A stretch of DNA of 64,000 nucleotides from Sambucus nigra (lineage: Eukaryota > Streptophyta > Magnoliopsida > Dipsacales > Adoxaceae), in assembly GCA_949130495.1 (NCBI GenBank), contig OX422217.1:577512606-577576605 (forward strand), given 5' to 3'. Numbering within the stretch: position 1 is the stretch's first letter; the number at the start of each line of letters is the position of its first letter. Shown here piece after piece: positions 35,777-45,422 of the stretch. The position numbers and the translations under genes were made by a program. Under the pieces are notes generated by a model. That model made no database searches, had not been told where the DNA came from, and saw only the letters and a list, made by a program, of their open reading frames with translations.

Positions 35777-38700
35777 CTACTCTATTGGTTTCGTCCCCTC
35801 TGCTTTTGAAACGGGTTCCTCGCCAGCAGGAGGATCATCCAAAGCATAAGGGAAGTTTATGAAGTTGAGGTCTTTGAGCATTCTAATGTTCATAACAGAT
35901 GGTCTATCTAGCAGGTGCTCTGGATGAGATATCTCAGCATTAGAATGGAGATTGTAATCATCGAGGTATTTAGAAATCAAACAACGAGGGATGGCCCGAG
36001 CAGGGATCCAGCTCATATCAAGCTTGAATGGTGGCACTGGTAGATCAAACAGCCCAGGATTATGATAATCCCATAAATAATGACCCTGTTCCAGCTGCAG
36101 TACCCCTAAGGAATTTAACCACCCCTATTTGTAACTCTCATTATTTGCATTCTCGATACGATCATCCAAATGATAGAGAGCCTCATTATAGCCAGCCATC
36201 CAGAATTCCCGTGGTTGCTTGTGGAATTGATAGGTCAATCTTTCCAACTGCTCGTGAAGACTTTTTGCAAAAATTTCCTTATTCTCCAAAGCAGATTTCT
36301 GCGCAGCGAGTTGCTCGTCCAAATTCTGGATCTTCTTAGACATTTCGGCTAATGCTTGATTTTTTTCCATTAATTGGAATGCTTGGTTCTCCAATGCTGA
36401 CTGAGTTCTAGCTTCTTCAATAGTAGGCCGAAGAACTCTTGGTCATCCCCGAGAAGCACTTGCTCTTCCCCGAGCAGGAGTAGAAGGACCAGCTCTCCTC
36501 AAAGTCTCCAACTCATCTCGCAGTTTGGCGTTTTTGACTTCCAGGAAGGAGAATCCCTCATCGTTCACAGGGACCAAAGCATTTGATGAAGAGGAAACAG
36601 ACTTCAATTGAGCTATTTCCCTTTGCAGGTTATTATTTTCTTGCTCCTATAGCTCAGCTATTTGCCTGTGCCTCTTGACCTCAGTTTTCAGAGTTCTCTC
36701 TCTCACTTCGTAAGCAGCGAACATCTTGTCGTAGCCCTTATCAGTACTGAGTTGTTGATATTTCTTCTCATATCCCTCATGCAAAAGGGCTATAGATTCT
36801 TTGTATTGCTGTTGAAGTTCACCAAGAGTACCTTGTAAATCTTCAATCATTTCATAATAAGCTACATTATTGGCCACTGCATGATCAAGCAAACACTTCA
36901 AATATTGGTAGGCTTCAATTGCTTGCTCTGAAGCATCTTGGCCGAGGATGTCGACGATTTGCACTGCACTCAGATCTATGTGACCAGCCTTAAAGTACTC
37001 ATTACATTGCCTCAACAGCTTTGTATCATGAGCAGATAATAACTCCATTCTGGCCATAAACTAATAAAGGAAGAGAAAGCAAGGACCAATAAGAATATAA
37101 GCAGAGCATGAAAAGAAGAATAAACAGTCTGCATAATCAAAGGTTCAAGTTTAATTACATCATAGAGAAGAAGTACAAAGTCAGAGTTACATTGGAAAAA
37201 GAAAAAAGAAAACATAGAGAAAGATCCGAACAACTCTACACCTTTTCCTTGTCTCCCAAAACTTTCTCGAGAGGTTGAGACAAGGAGGTGGGTTGCTCGG
37301 ATGGGAGAGAAAGTTGATCGGGGAGTGCAGGAAGTTGCTCGGATGAGGTAGGCAGAAGTTGAAGTTGCTCGCTGGTTGACTGGATAACTGGGGGAGTAGG
37401 GACTTGATCCCCCACCACCATGGAAGACTCCTCATAGGCAGCTTCGTCCTCTTCTTCTTCTTCGGGAGATGGAGGGGGGCCTAGGATGTGTCGCTAAAAT
37501 AAGTCGGAACTTTCATCGACTTTCATTTCCTGCAGTGCAGCGACCCAACCATCCCTAAAATATTTATGGCTACCGTACTCCACCTGCGACATCATGGAAG
37601 TCAAGCCTTTGTTCCATCCCTTGTCCCAGCCAGCCCTGAAAGACTTCTTCACAGCCATTTTTCTTTTCGCTTTCTCCAAGGAGAGTTTCTCGGACAGAAG
37701 TTCCTCTGCATCCTTTAGCTTATTCTCAGCTTCCTCCTTCTGGCGACTTATTTTGCGAAGTTGGATTAATTCTTCTTCAGCAACCTTGAGCTTATTCTCA
37801 AGCTCTCCAGTATTTTCGAGCTTCTCGTCGAGCTCTTTATTCTTCTCCTCCAAATCCTTTATTTTCTTCTACAACCCTTTGGAGACTTCAACAACCTGAG
37901 TTTTCTCCTCCTCGATCGAAGTAAGTTTCTTCTCCCAGGTAGTCTTAACATCGTCATATTTCTGACGAGAGTCCTTCAGAGATTGGGTCAAGCCCACCAA
38001 AGCCTCCTCAATGCTAGACGGGGAGCTTAAAGCTTTGATAGCTTCGTCTTTCTTCAAAATGGTGTTGAAACAGGTCACCAACTGGAAAAAGAAGATAGTG
38101 ACAAGTCAGTTCAAAGACAGAAATAACAAGGGAAAGATGAAAAGTTCAAAACAATAAGACTTATAGAAGCAATATGGCGAGCTGCCAATATGGTAACCAT
38201 GTCCCGAGTAAGGTTTTCTTCAATGCCTTGGATCTCGGGAATGATCCAAGTCTTCATCGAGCTCATAGCAGAGGTCGGGGCAACAAAATTAGGAACACCA
38301 GTTCTAGTAGTTGGGGGCTGAGAAATGGTTTCAGCCAAATTAACCGAGGAGCTCTTCTTCCTAGAGGGAATAGGAACAGTTTCAACCAAGGAGGAATTCT
38401 TGGTTGGTGATATGACAATCACTTATTTTGGAGCATCAGTCTTGCTCGGGGCCACTGGGGGATTCTCGACAGCCTTCGCAGGGGCAGCCGGAGGAGGTGC
38501 ATCAGTTTTCTCTATCCCTTTTCCTGGGACATCAATCCTACTCTTCTTTGCCTCTCGAGCACCAGAGGTAGGTTTCTCGAAGAGAGTAGGAGGTCTTCTT
38601 TTCTTCATCCTTTCACTTAAAGGGATGTGTGAATCAGGCGAAGAACTCGAAGAAGCTGGTACTGGTTCTACTTCACTTACCACCGGACGAGCAGTAAAAG

Positions 38701-39436
38701 ATGTAGTGTAACTTTTATTCTGCAGCAGATATGAAACTGATCTTATATGCTCGTCGGCAATAGACTGATGCAAACTCCAGATAAATTTAGATGCCTTATG
38801 TTAACTTCTGTCTCTTTTGGAGACTTTCCCTTACTGTCAACTGTAAATAAATAAACATTGAAATATTAGTCACACATTTTATCAAACACAATGAAAGCAT
38901 AATTTCAAAAATAAAATAAAATCAAAATAACATATCCCATTGCCATAGGGAGGGCATCTGGGACCCTGATATACTTCATCTCCAGTTAAAGGAGCATGTT
39001 GCCAATTTTTTATAACAACCTCGTGCTCAAAATAGTCCCTATTGGCATCTGGGAGGTTGACCACTAAAGCCCTATTTAAAAATCTGGTTTTTAAATAAAA
39101 CGTATTATCACCAACTGTCCATCTATAACAAAACATGATTTCTGTAATTCTTATGCGAGTTCCATGAATTTGATTTAGTCTATGAACCCCATTAACTATT
39201 CTCCATGTATTGGGGGCTATTTTTGTAGGAACAACATCAAAATACTGACAGAATTCTAGGCATAAAGGATTTGGCGAAAAGGAAAAGCCACATTCAGTAA
39301 TAAAGAGGCTGGGGAACCAATGTCCCTCAGCCAAACGAAAATAATCTGAAGGTTCAAAAAGTTCCTCCAGAACAACCCATGAAGGGATAGAAAAATCAGA
39401 ACGAAACTTATCAAGAGATTCAACATGGTAAACCAT
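35777..39436 (-). pseudogene. Tat-B antisense gene: Transposase_28-like domain plus coiled coils, apparently spliced
   Basis: ATG at 39436 sits in a CACCATGG context. Exon 1 (39436 to about 38930) encodes MVYHVESLDKFRSDFSIPSW, SLFITECGFSFSPNPLCLEF and NTWRIVNGVHRLNQIHG, resembling the gypsy-type Transposase_28 domain. A likely intron ends at TTTATTTACAG (about 38863). Exon 2 (to about 38150) is Pro/Ser/Lys-rich. A second acceptor, TCTTCTTTTTCCAG, lies near 38097. Exon 3 (to about 37238) is a long coiled coil (EKNKELDEKLENTGELENKL). AAAAG-GTGTAG near 37238 is a possible donor and CTTCCTTTATTAG near 37060 an acceptor. Exon 4 (37057-35777) holds another coiled coil. At least six stops (for example 38423, 37870, 37494, 36647) and a frameshift near 38790 break it. 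Function unknown. Splicing is inferred. Confidence 0.65.
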
Positions 39437-39599
39437 GGTGAATAAAGGAAATGAAGAAGAAGGAAGAAGATCTTACAGGAAAAAAGTGGATATGTTGACA
39501 CCAAACGCTGAAAAAGATGAACGCACAAGAGAGAAAGACAATGGAAAACTCAAAGATAGAAATTTGAAAAAGTAGAAGACGATGGGATTGTCTGCGATG

Positions 39600-39607
39600 C
39601 TTAAATA
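39600..39607 (-). promoter_or_regulatory. TATA-like box for the Tat-B antisense gene
   Basis: Minus-strand TATTTAAG followed by a pyrimidine-rich stretch, about 165 bases before the ATG at 39436. It suggests an internal promoter independent of the LTRs. Confidence 0.5.
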
Positions 39608-39849
39608 CCTTACCTTGGGAAATGGTAAAGTTAATGATTATAAAAAGAAACGATTACGCTACCGGCGGCTAAAAGGACAAAAAATGCATGGAGATCGAGG
39701 TGGTTATAAAAATTTAAAAAGTCTGATTCTGCGAATTTGGAAGGAAAAATAAATATAAAGGGAACACTCCTAAAAATCAGGAGGATTATTTAAAACCGCC
39801 ATATTTCGAGAAAGAATGTTCCACACTCCTCAAATTTCGAACTATGAAA

Positions 39850-39862
39850 CATTGGGGGCTTC
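39850..39862 (+). other. Tat-B polypurine tract
   Basis: ATTGGGGGCT just before the 3' LTR matches the short G-rich plus-strand primer of Tat elements. Confidence 0.65.
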
Positions 39863-40434
39863 TCTTGATACCAAATTTAATCTGCTGACATGGCTCAATT
39901 AAGTAAAGACACGTGGCAATATACATGGCAATAATAAACATTTCCGAGCAGCGCCTTGACTCGGAGGACCCATACTGCAACGAGGATCTCCACTTCCCCG
40001 ACTAACTCAAATGCTCCGACCTACAAGAGTCCTCCGAGGAACTTCAATACACCGAGAAACTTATGAGTGCCGAGCAACTTAGGCGGTCTGAGCTGCACCT
40101 CGAATAAAGCATTAATTGCAAGATAACCAACAGATCGACTGCTCATTCAATGCTTATCATTAAATACAGATGTATACGCTTAAGGGGCATTAATGAATTA
40201 CCCTTTCACATGTACATCCTAGAGGCTATAAATACATTGTATCATTCTCATTGTAAGGGGACCGAGAATTTCTTGACAAAATCTGTAATCGAGAATTCTC
40301 AAACAAGTCAGCAATAATAGAAACAGTGGACGTAGGCCATTCTTATAAGGCTGAACCACTTTAAAATTTCTTTGTCTCATTTAATTTTATCTGTGATTAA
40401 ATAATTAGATACGATCTAGTTTTTTACATCAAAA
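39863..40434 (+). repeat. Tat-B 3' LTR
   Basis: It matches 28152-28722 with a few percent difference. TATA at 40227-40234. Both terminal dinucleotides have changed (TC start, AA end). It is followed by the GTCTT duplication at 40435-40439. Confidence 0.9.
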
Positions 40435-40439
40435 GTCTT
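40435..40439. other. Target site duplication GTCTT, right copy (Tat-B)
   Basis: Identical to 28147-28151. Removing 28152-40434 and one duplicate brings the Ogre-like gag halves together. Confidence 0.85.
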
Positions 40440-40840
40440 CCTTGAACTTGTTCAATTAGTCCTCTTTCTGATCAACAGTTACTGGTAAATTAGCCCCGAT
40501 CTGAGAAAGGTTTGGCATGGGAAGTTGGGCTGGCGGTGGCCCATTAGCAGGAGGAAAACATGTAGCATGATGGTATTCTTTAGGAACCCATATAGGCTCA
40601 GGTACAGGCGGACCCATGGCGCAAAGGAAAATGATCTCAGGATCTTCAGGGATAGGGACCTGATTTTTTTACATCTCATGACCCTCGGTTTGAAGTATGT
40701 CAACCACAATCCGGTTGTACATTCGGCACTTGATCCGTGTTCTCCATGGAAGTCAGGTGAATCTCGAACTCGAAGGAAGTAAGGGGACTGACAGAACTTG
40801 GGGTGGTTCGACTGAAGATCGAAGCTAATAAGGAACCAGG
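40440..40840 (-). pseudogene. gag: Ogre-like gag, N-terminal part
   Basis: Minus-strand frame (not the longest open one) reads PIPEDPEIIFLCAMGPPVPE, WVPKEYHHATCFPPANG, PMPNLSQIGANLPVTVDQKE, then a stop and LNKFKED, which joins the gag part at 28146. Proline-rich text fits the gag N-terminus of this lineage. The start codon is unclear; it may be near 40740-40840. Confidence 0.6.
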
Positions 40841-42064
40841 CCAAGTGTATGTGATCGACCTCAGAAGGAAAAAAATTAGAATTTATTTTCGGAAAAGAAG
40901 AAGGGAATTTTATTATTTTTTGAAAATGAGGAAAATATTTTTGACATTTTTTGGAAAGGACGAGGATGAAAAGGTTTTTGGTATTTTTGATAAAAGAGGG
41001 AAAAAATGTTTTTGGACACTTTTTGGGAAAAAGGGAGAGGAAAAGAATAGAGACGGGTCTCAGCATTATTATTATGTTTATTAAGTTCTCACTTGTATTA
41101 AGTTTACCTATATGCAAAATGAAATGTCGGACGGGACCCGAGCCTGGAAAAATTGGGTTTGCAACATATGTAAAGCTATAGTTGGACTTGTAACCAGGCT
41201 CACGAATAGGGTCCCATTTCAAAAATTGCGCAAAAATTTGGGCAGCAGGCCGAACCAAAATTTCGATAGAGTTTGGGGTCAAAATCGATAATCTAACATG
41301 TGTGTCCTAAGCTTGACACCTATATGCGGGTATGTAGTTGGTTGGGTAAATTGGAAGGGGTTATCCCCTTAGGCATGACTTCCACGATATACGTCTTGCT
41401 TTTGAGGGAAATCGGTACGTGTGGATAAGCCATTTGATATGCCTGAGTGTACGTGAATTGCCTCACTATATACCTCATGGGGACAGTACGCGTGAGAGAA
41501 AATTCGACATACTCGAAGTACGTGAATGAATTCCCTGCGATATACCTCCCGTAATGACTTTGGTCAAGCGGTACGATGCGAGGGAACCGTTTAATATACG
41601 TTGAAGGTACTTGGCCAATGGAAGGTGAGATTCATATCGCTTAGGCTAATTGCTCTCTGCTCGACCAGCGCCCATCACGAAGTGACTCTCTAGTTACGAG
41701 ACAAAATTTGATCAATAACAATGTTCTTTGGTGATGTCGTGTGAATCAGGCATGATTCTTTTATTAGTATCTTATGGAGAGAGTATAATTTTTCTTGATC
41801 ATGCCAAACACGGAGCAAAGTACAAATACCAATGGTAGAGCCATACCAAGTGTGGATAAGCGATGTGTGAGTGGTGTGTGTAATATGTGGATATACGTGA
41901 TCCAAGGTGCACGTGGTGCGAAGTGTACTTGGAGGGTCTTCTACAAGTGTGTTAATAGTAACTAATCATGAGGTACACATGAATAATAAAGGGGAACATG
42001 CAAATAGGGAAATATACAAGAGAATAAACACCCATGTAAATAAAGTCTAGCCCTTTTAAAAATC
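40841..42064 (-). other. Ogre-like leader region
   Basis: Untranslated stretch between primer site and gag on the minus strand. Repeated TACGTGAAT/GATATACCTC motifs occur at 41390-41620. I see no gene; the long open frame over 40479-41282 is judged not to be the coding one. Confidence 0.5.
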
Positions 42065-42083
42065 GTCCCCAACGGAGTCGCAA
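42065..42083 (-). other. Ogre-like primer binding site
   Basis: The minus strand reads TTGCGACTCCGTTGGGGAC directly beside the LTR end. This is one or two changes from the TGGCGACTCCGCTGGGGA primer site typical of Ogre elements. Confidence 0.75.
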
Positions 42084-42084
42084 C

Positions 42085-44150
42085 TATGGCCATCCCGGTC
42101 GGGGCGGCGTTCGTTCCGAAGGGAGAAAAGAGGAGGATCCCCTTAGGAAGAACTGCGTCGTATTCTCACACCCTTCTCTTTAAAAAGGAGGCTTCGGCCA
42201 TCGTAGAGTCGCTAGCCTATTTTTCTCAAAACAGGTAAAAGAATATGTTTTCACTTTGAGAGAGGAGCATCAAGGACAAACTGATGCATGCGAAACCAAT
42301 AGATCGAAGGTCCGGGGTCTAAGTTACGAAACGAAAAGGTATTAGGCCCATACCCCGCCCTTTTGATCTCTCATGGGAAAATATTAATATTTTCCTTTAT
42401 TCCTGTAAAATGTGTGCATGCATTTATATAATGGAGATTGAAATCGTTCAATCCATACCATGGAAAAGATAGGGTGTGGCCATAAACAAGAATATTCCCA
42501 AAATAGTAATAATGTAGAAGATAGAATATGAGCATTCATCAATATATTGATCGTTAATGGGAAACAATAATATATGTGGGATGAGACGCGAACAAGCATA
42601 ATATATGTATAATAATTATGAAAATGAGGGATTTTGAGAAATTTGGAAAATGAAAGAAATTAAAAAATTGAAAAGTTGAACTCGAGTCTCACATTTTAAT
42701 TCGAGACGCCTACGTAGCCTATAAAGGCATAAAAGTCCATGTAATTTGAATATATAATAGGGGTGGGGTTTATCCCATAGATTCGAACGAAATTTTATTA
42801 GGCGTGTGCGTGTAGAAAATGTGTTTTTAGTTTTCAAAACGTGTGGTGGATAACTCCGTTCTGAATTTATGGGTGCAACCCTCTTTTATTTGTTTTTAAG
42901 TTTTTTATGAAAAATAAAGTATGTGCAATATACTAATAAAAGCGTATATGTTGATAGGTCTGAACTAAAGTGAAACTAGATTATGAATCTAAAGTAACTT
43001 ATGCAAAACAAGAGATTTAAAAGAAAGGGAGAAGGAATTGGACCTTCTTTGGAGCTTGAGCTTGGATCTTGGATGAACTCCTTTGAATGTTGATGAATGT
43101 TGATGAGAGAGAAGGATATTTTCCAAATTGGGTGTGAAAATGATGGGTATTTATGCTTGAATGGGATTTCTCATATGGAACTTCGCTGATTTCGAGAGAA
43201 TGTTTCTAAGATCACTGGTGCTGATGGGTTTGCTGTCTCCTGGTAATGAGGTCATGGCCCCTATTTATAGGGAAAAAAGGGGTGCCGATCGGCCTACCCT
43301 AGGGCGTGCCTATCGATAGGTCACCCTTAACACTGTGCCGATTGGCAGGGTTCAGGACTTGCCAATTGGCAGTCCCGTGTGAACTTTTATGAAAAAATGA
43401 TCGTAGTGCACAAATCGTTGATCCGAATCATGCACGGGGCATACCGTTATTTTAGAGGCCCTCGAGAGTACTTTGAACCGCTCTGGGGTTCGGGAGTTGA
43501 CTTTGGGTCAAATGTGGCTCGGAAGCGCACGTCGGTCCTTTGGACAGGAGATCGTCGGATGCAAACGGATCGTTAGTCTGCATGGTAAGTCAGAATCACA
43601 TATGGGGTAGACCATTGGAAAGTTTTGGAGATGTACTTCGACATTCCAAATAGTTTCTCTCAGTTTGAAAAGTTGACCTTATTCAATCGAGGATCGAAAA
43701 TGCCTGAGGACCTCTCAGAGTAAAACGGATCGTTCGTCCGTACCATAGGTCAGAATCGCGCACAGGGCGGATCTTTAGAAAGGGTATTCAGTGCCTTCGG
43801 AGATTCACTCAGTCTCATTCATGATGAAGAGTTGAATTTGGTCAAATGGAGTCCAGGAGTGCCCGATGGCCTCTGGATCAATTTTTGAGGGAAAACTGAT
43901 TGTTTATCCGAACGGTTTTGCTATTTCACGCACGGGGTGGACCGTTGGAAAGGGTATTCGGAGATCTTAAAAGATTTAAAGAGCTTTATCTTTGAAGAAA
44001 GATTTGACCGGAGTCAAATGGGCCCGTGGGTGCCCGATGGCCTCTAGATCGGTACTCAAAGTGCGACCTAGGTTTATGGTGGAAAGGGGAAGTGCTAGGA
44101 GTCTAAGAAGAGACTTAGGGGGTCCTAGTGCTAGGAGTCTAAAAAGAGGC
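42085..44150 (-). repeat. Ogre-like 5' LTR with U3 subrepeats
   Basis: The left 1.36 kb matches the 3' LTR at 17989-19372. Its terminal TG is changed to TA. TATA box at 43262-43269 (minus). To the right of it (U3) lie about four diverged units of 160-175 bp (43390-44065), sharing CGGATCGTT, GGTCAGAATC-CGCAC-GGG and TGCCCGATGGCCTCT-GATC. A short doublet TGCTAGGAGTCTAA-AAGAG follows (44093-44150). The right end is uncertain within about 150 bases. Confidence 0.7.
43262..43269 (-). promoter_or_regulatory. TATA box of Ogre-like 5' LTR
   Basis: Minus-strand TATAAATA, same context as the 3' LTR box at 19189-19196. Confidence 0.65.
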
Positions 44151-44159
44151 AAGTGATGG

Positions 44160-44790
44160 CCGTCGAATAGACACCACATGATGGAAGGAGGTCAGTTATG
44201 TGAACCTAAGGGATGTGGATGATCGATTCAAAGGGTTGGGGTCAATTCAGAACTAAAAGAGGTGACGATCGAGGTTTGTGTTAAGCCCCTGCTTTGCCTC
44301 TCCAACATGCTTGGCTTTTCCTTAGATAATAATTTCTCATCATAGTTATTAGTTATCCTGACAGATGAGGTGTCTTTTGGTCGATATGATTTATCATCTT
44401 TTGATCTTGAGTATCTTGATCTGCTTCTTTCGTTTTATGATTCAACATTCACCCTAATAGGGTTTAGTAGTGCCCGTTCATGATGGGATAGCTACCTATC
44501 TCTATGGGGGCAGGGGCAACATTTATCCTCTCCTATTGGAGAGTTTTAGTTAGAATGGCACGATAAGGTCTACTAGGGGCTTGCTTTAACTGGCCCGAAG
44601 TGTTTGAGTCAATTTCTTCACTGTTTGTTGTATTGCCTCTTGGCCTTTTTTTGTGCTCATCAAAATTCCTTGTAGACCCCCCATTCATACAAGGGTGTAT
44701 TGATGAATGATTGTATTCTCCCTATTACTTTCGTTATTATCCCCCATTTCTCATAACAAAGGGTCTGACATGTGGTCTAGAATAGAAAAT
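44160..44790 (-). pseudogene. gag: Tat-A gag N-terminal part
   Basis: Minus-strand reading from about 44770 gives MGDNNESNRENTIIHQYTLV, then GILMSTKKGQEAIQQTVKKL and TQTLRAS. These align with the Tat-B gag start (MANNPEPNNRN, MKNLAQGQTAMQETMRQLIQ). RITNNYDEKLLSKEKPSMLE follows near 44350, and a worn LPSCGVYSTA segment about 44190. Stops are frequent. A degenerate primer site (GATTGGTCTTTTGTGGGAGC, minus) precedes it at about 44829-44810. Confidence 0.65.
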
Positions 44791-44834
44791 AACAAATGGT
44801 GGCTTGTCTAGTCGCTCCCACAAAAGACCAATCA

Positions 44835-45422
44835 GTTATCATCTAAAGCTGGTATTGGGATAGTTTTAGGTCTTATATAGTAAATACCAAAAATAAACAA
44901 CAACAAATATGAAAGAAAACAATTTGAAATTGAGAGAGATGAGAGATAAAGAAAGAGACAAAGGGTTTAACATGATTCGGCCCAATAAGGTGCCTACATC
45001 CACAAGTGTAAAGCTATTTTGTATTAGGGCAGGGTATAAGCTCTCAAGAATCTATCTAGGGTTTTGTGTATACCGTTCCCTTCATGTTAGAGCTATAGGA
45101 TATGGTGATCCATTTATCGTTCCCTTCATGTTCGAGCTATAGGATATGGTGATCCATTTATAGTATGAGTAAGAAGAAGAAGATGTGGAATGCCTTTATA
45201 AGTCAGTCAATTATACCTTTTTTACATTCTTGATGACAACCAATGATGAGATACCCTCATATATTTGAAGAGACTGTATATATTTGAATGTGTATCTCAC
45301 ACGTGTGTCTTGATAGCCGTAATCACTAATGGTCAGCCGATCAGTCGACCAAGAGAGAACACTGAGCCCACCAAAGTAATAATGTGCTGATAATGCCCAA
45401 ATGAGTATTTCATGATGACAGG
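44835..45422 (-). repeat. Tat-A 5' LTR remnant
   Basis: Bounded on the left by the worn primer site. The right edge is inferred at TGATGACA (45415-45422), which reads TGTCATCA on the minus strand. It contains a direct 44-bp duplication at 45074-45117 and 45118-45161 that includes a minus-strand TATAAATGG box. The length, about 590 bp, is like the Tat-B LTR, but sequence identity to it is weak. Boundaries are tentative. Confidence 0.45.

Larger units (their letters stand above)
28152..40434 (+). mobile_element. Tat-B: 12.3 kb Tat-lineage (Retand-like) Ty3/gypsy element
   Basis: It is complete from end to end: 571/572-bp LTRs, a tRNA-Asp-type primer site, gag, protease, RT, RNase H, second RNase H and integrase on the plus strand. 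A tandem hairpin array, a spliced antisense gene and a polypurine tract follow, and a 5-bp target duplication flanks it. LTR copies differ at only a few percent of positions, so it is fairly young. It interrupts the gag of the Ogre-like element. The coding region holds at least ten in-frame stops but only one clear frameshift, so this copy cannot supply its own proteins. Confidence 0.9.
17989..44150 (-). mobile_element. Ogre-like Tat-lineage Ty3/gypsy element, split by Tat-B
   Basis: Minus-strand order is 5' LTR (44150-42085), Ogre-type primer site, leader, gag (40840-40440 continuing at 28146-27180), protease, RT, RNase H, second RNase H, integrase (ending about 21803). A plus-strand extra frame (19983-21226) and the truncated 3' LTR (19372-17989) follow. 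The primer site complement CCCCAACGGAGTCGC fits the site typical of Ogre elements. Gag is interrupted cleanly by Tat-B. The right boundary near 44150 is uncertain: the flank AGCGC at the left LTR has only a partial match (AGTGA) at the right. Everything coding is broken, so the copy is inactive. Confidence 0.75.
5365..45422 (-). mobile_element. Tat-A: old Tat-lineage Ty3/gypsy element, split by two nested insertions
   Basis: Pieces of one minus-strand element lie far apart but in the right order: LTR/leader/gag start (45422 to about 44160), mid-gag to protease (17988-16541), and protease-RT linker, RT and both RNase H domains (about 7400-5365). Each break falls within a coding segment, and the interrupting DNA has LTR-type ends. 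Guided by the related element Tat-B (28152-40434), the gag reading can be followed to about 44160 and resumes at 17988, with a short part unaccounted for at the 44150 junction. The protease region stops at 16541 and resumes near 7390. Integrase and the 3' LTR are missing at the left, so the element is truncated there. It is the oldest layer of the nest. Confidence 0.75.

Noticed and set aside
37594..37899. 101-codon plus-strand ORF rich in Ser and Phe
   Set aside because: It is the shadow of the coiled-coil exon on the minus strand, whose Lys/Glu codons read as Phe/Ser on the other strand.
40479..41282. Long 267-codon minus-strand open frame as a real protein
   Set aside because: Its composition is low-complexity (F, S, L, K) and the gag-like, proline-rich reading of the same DNA is in another frame and joins the gag at 28146.
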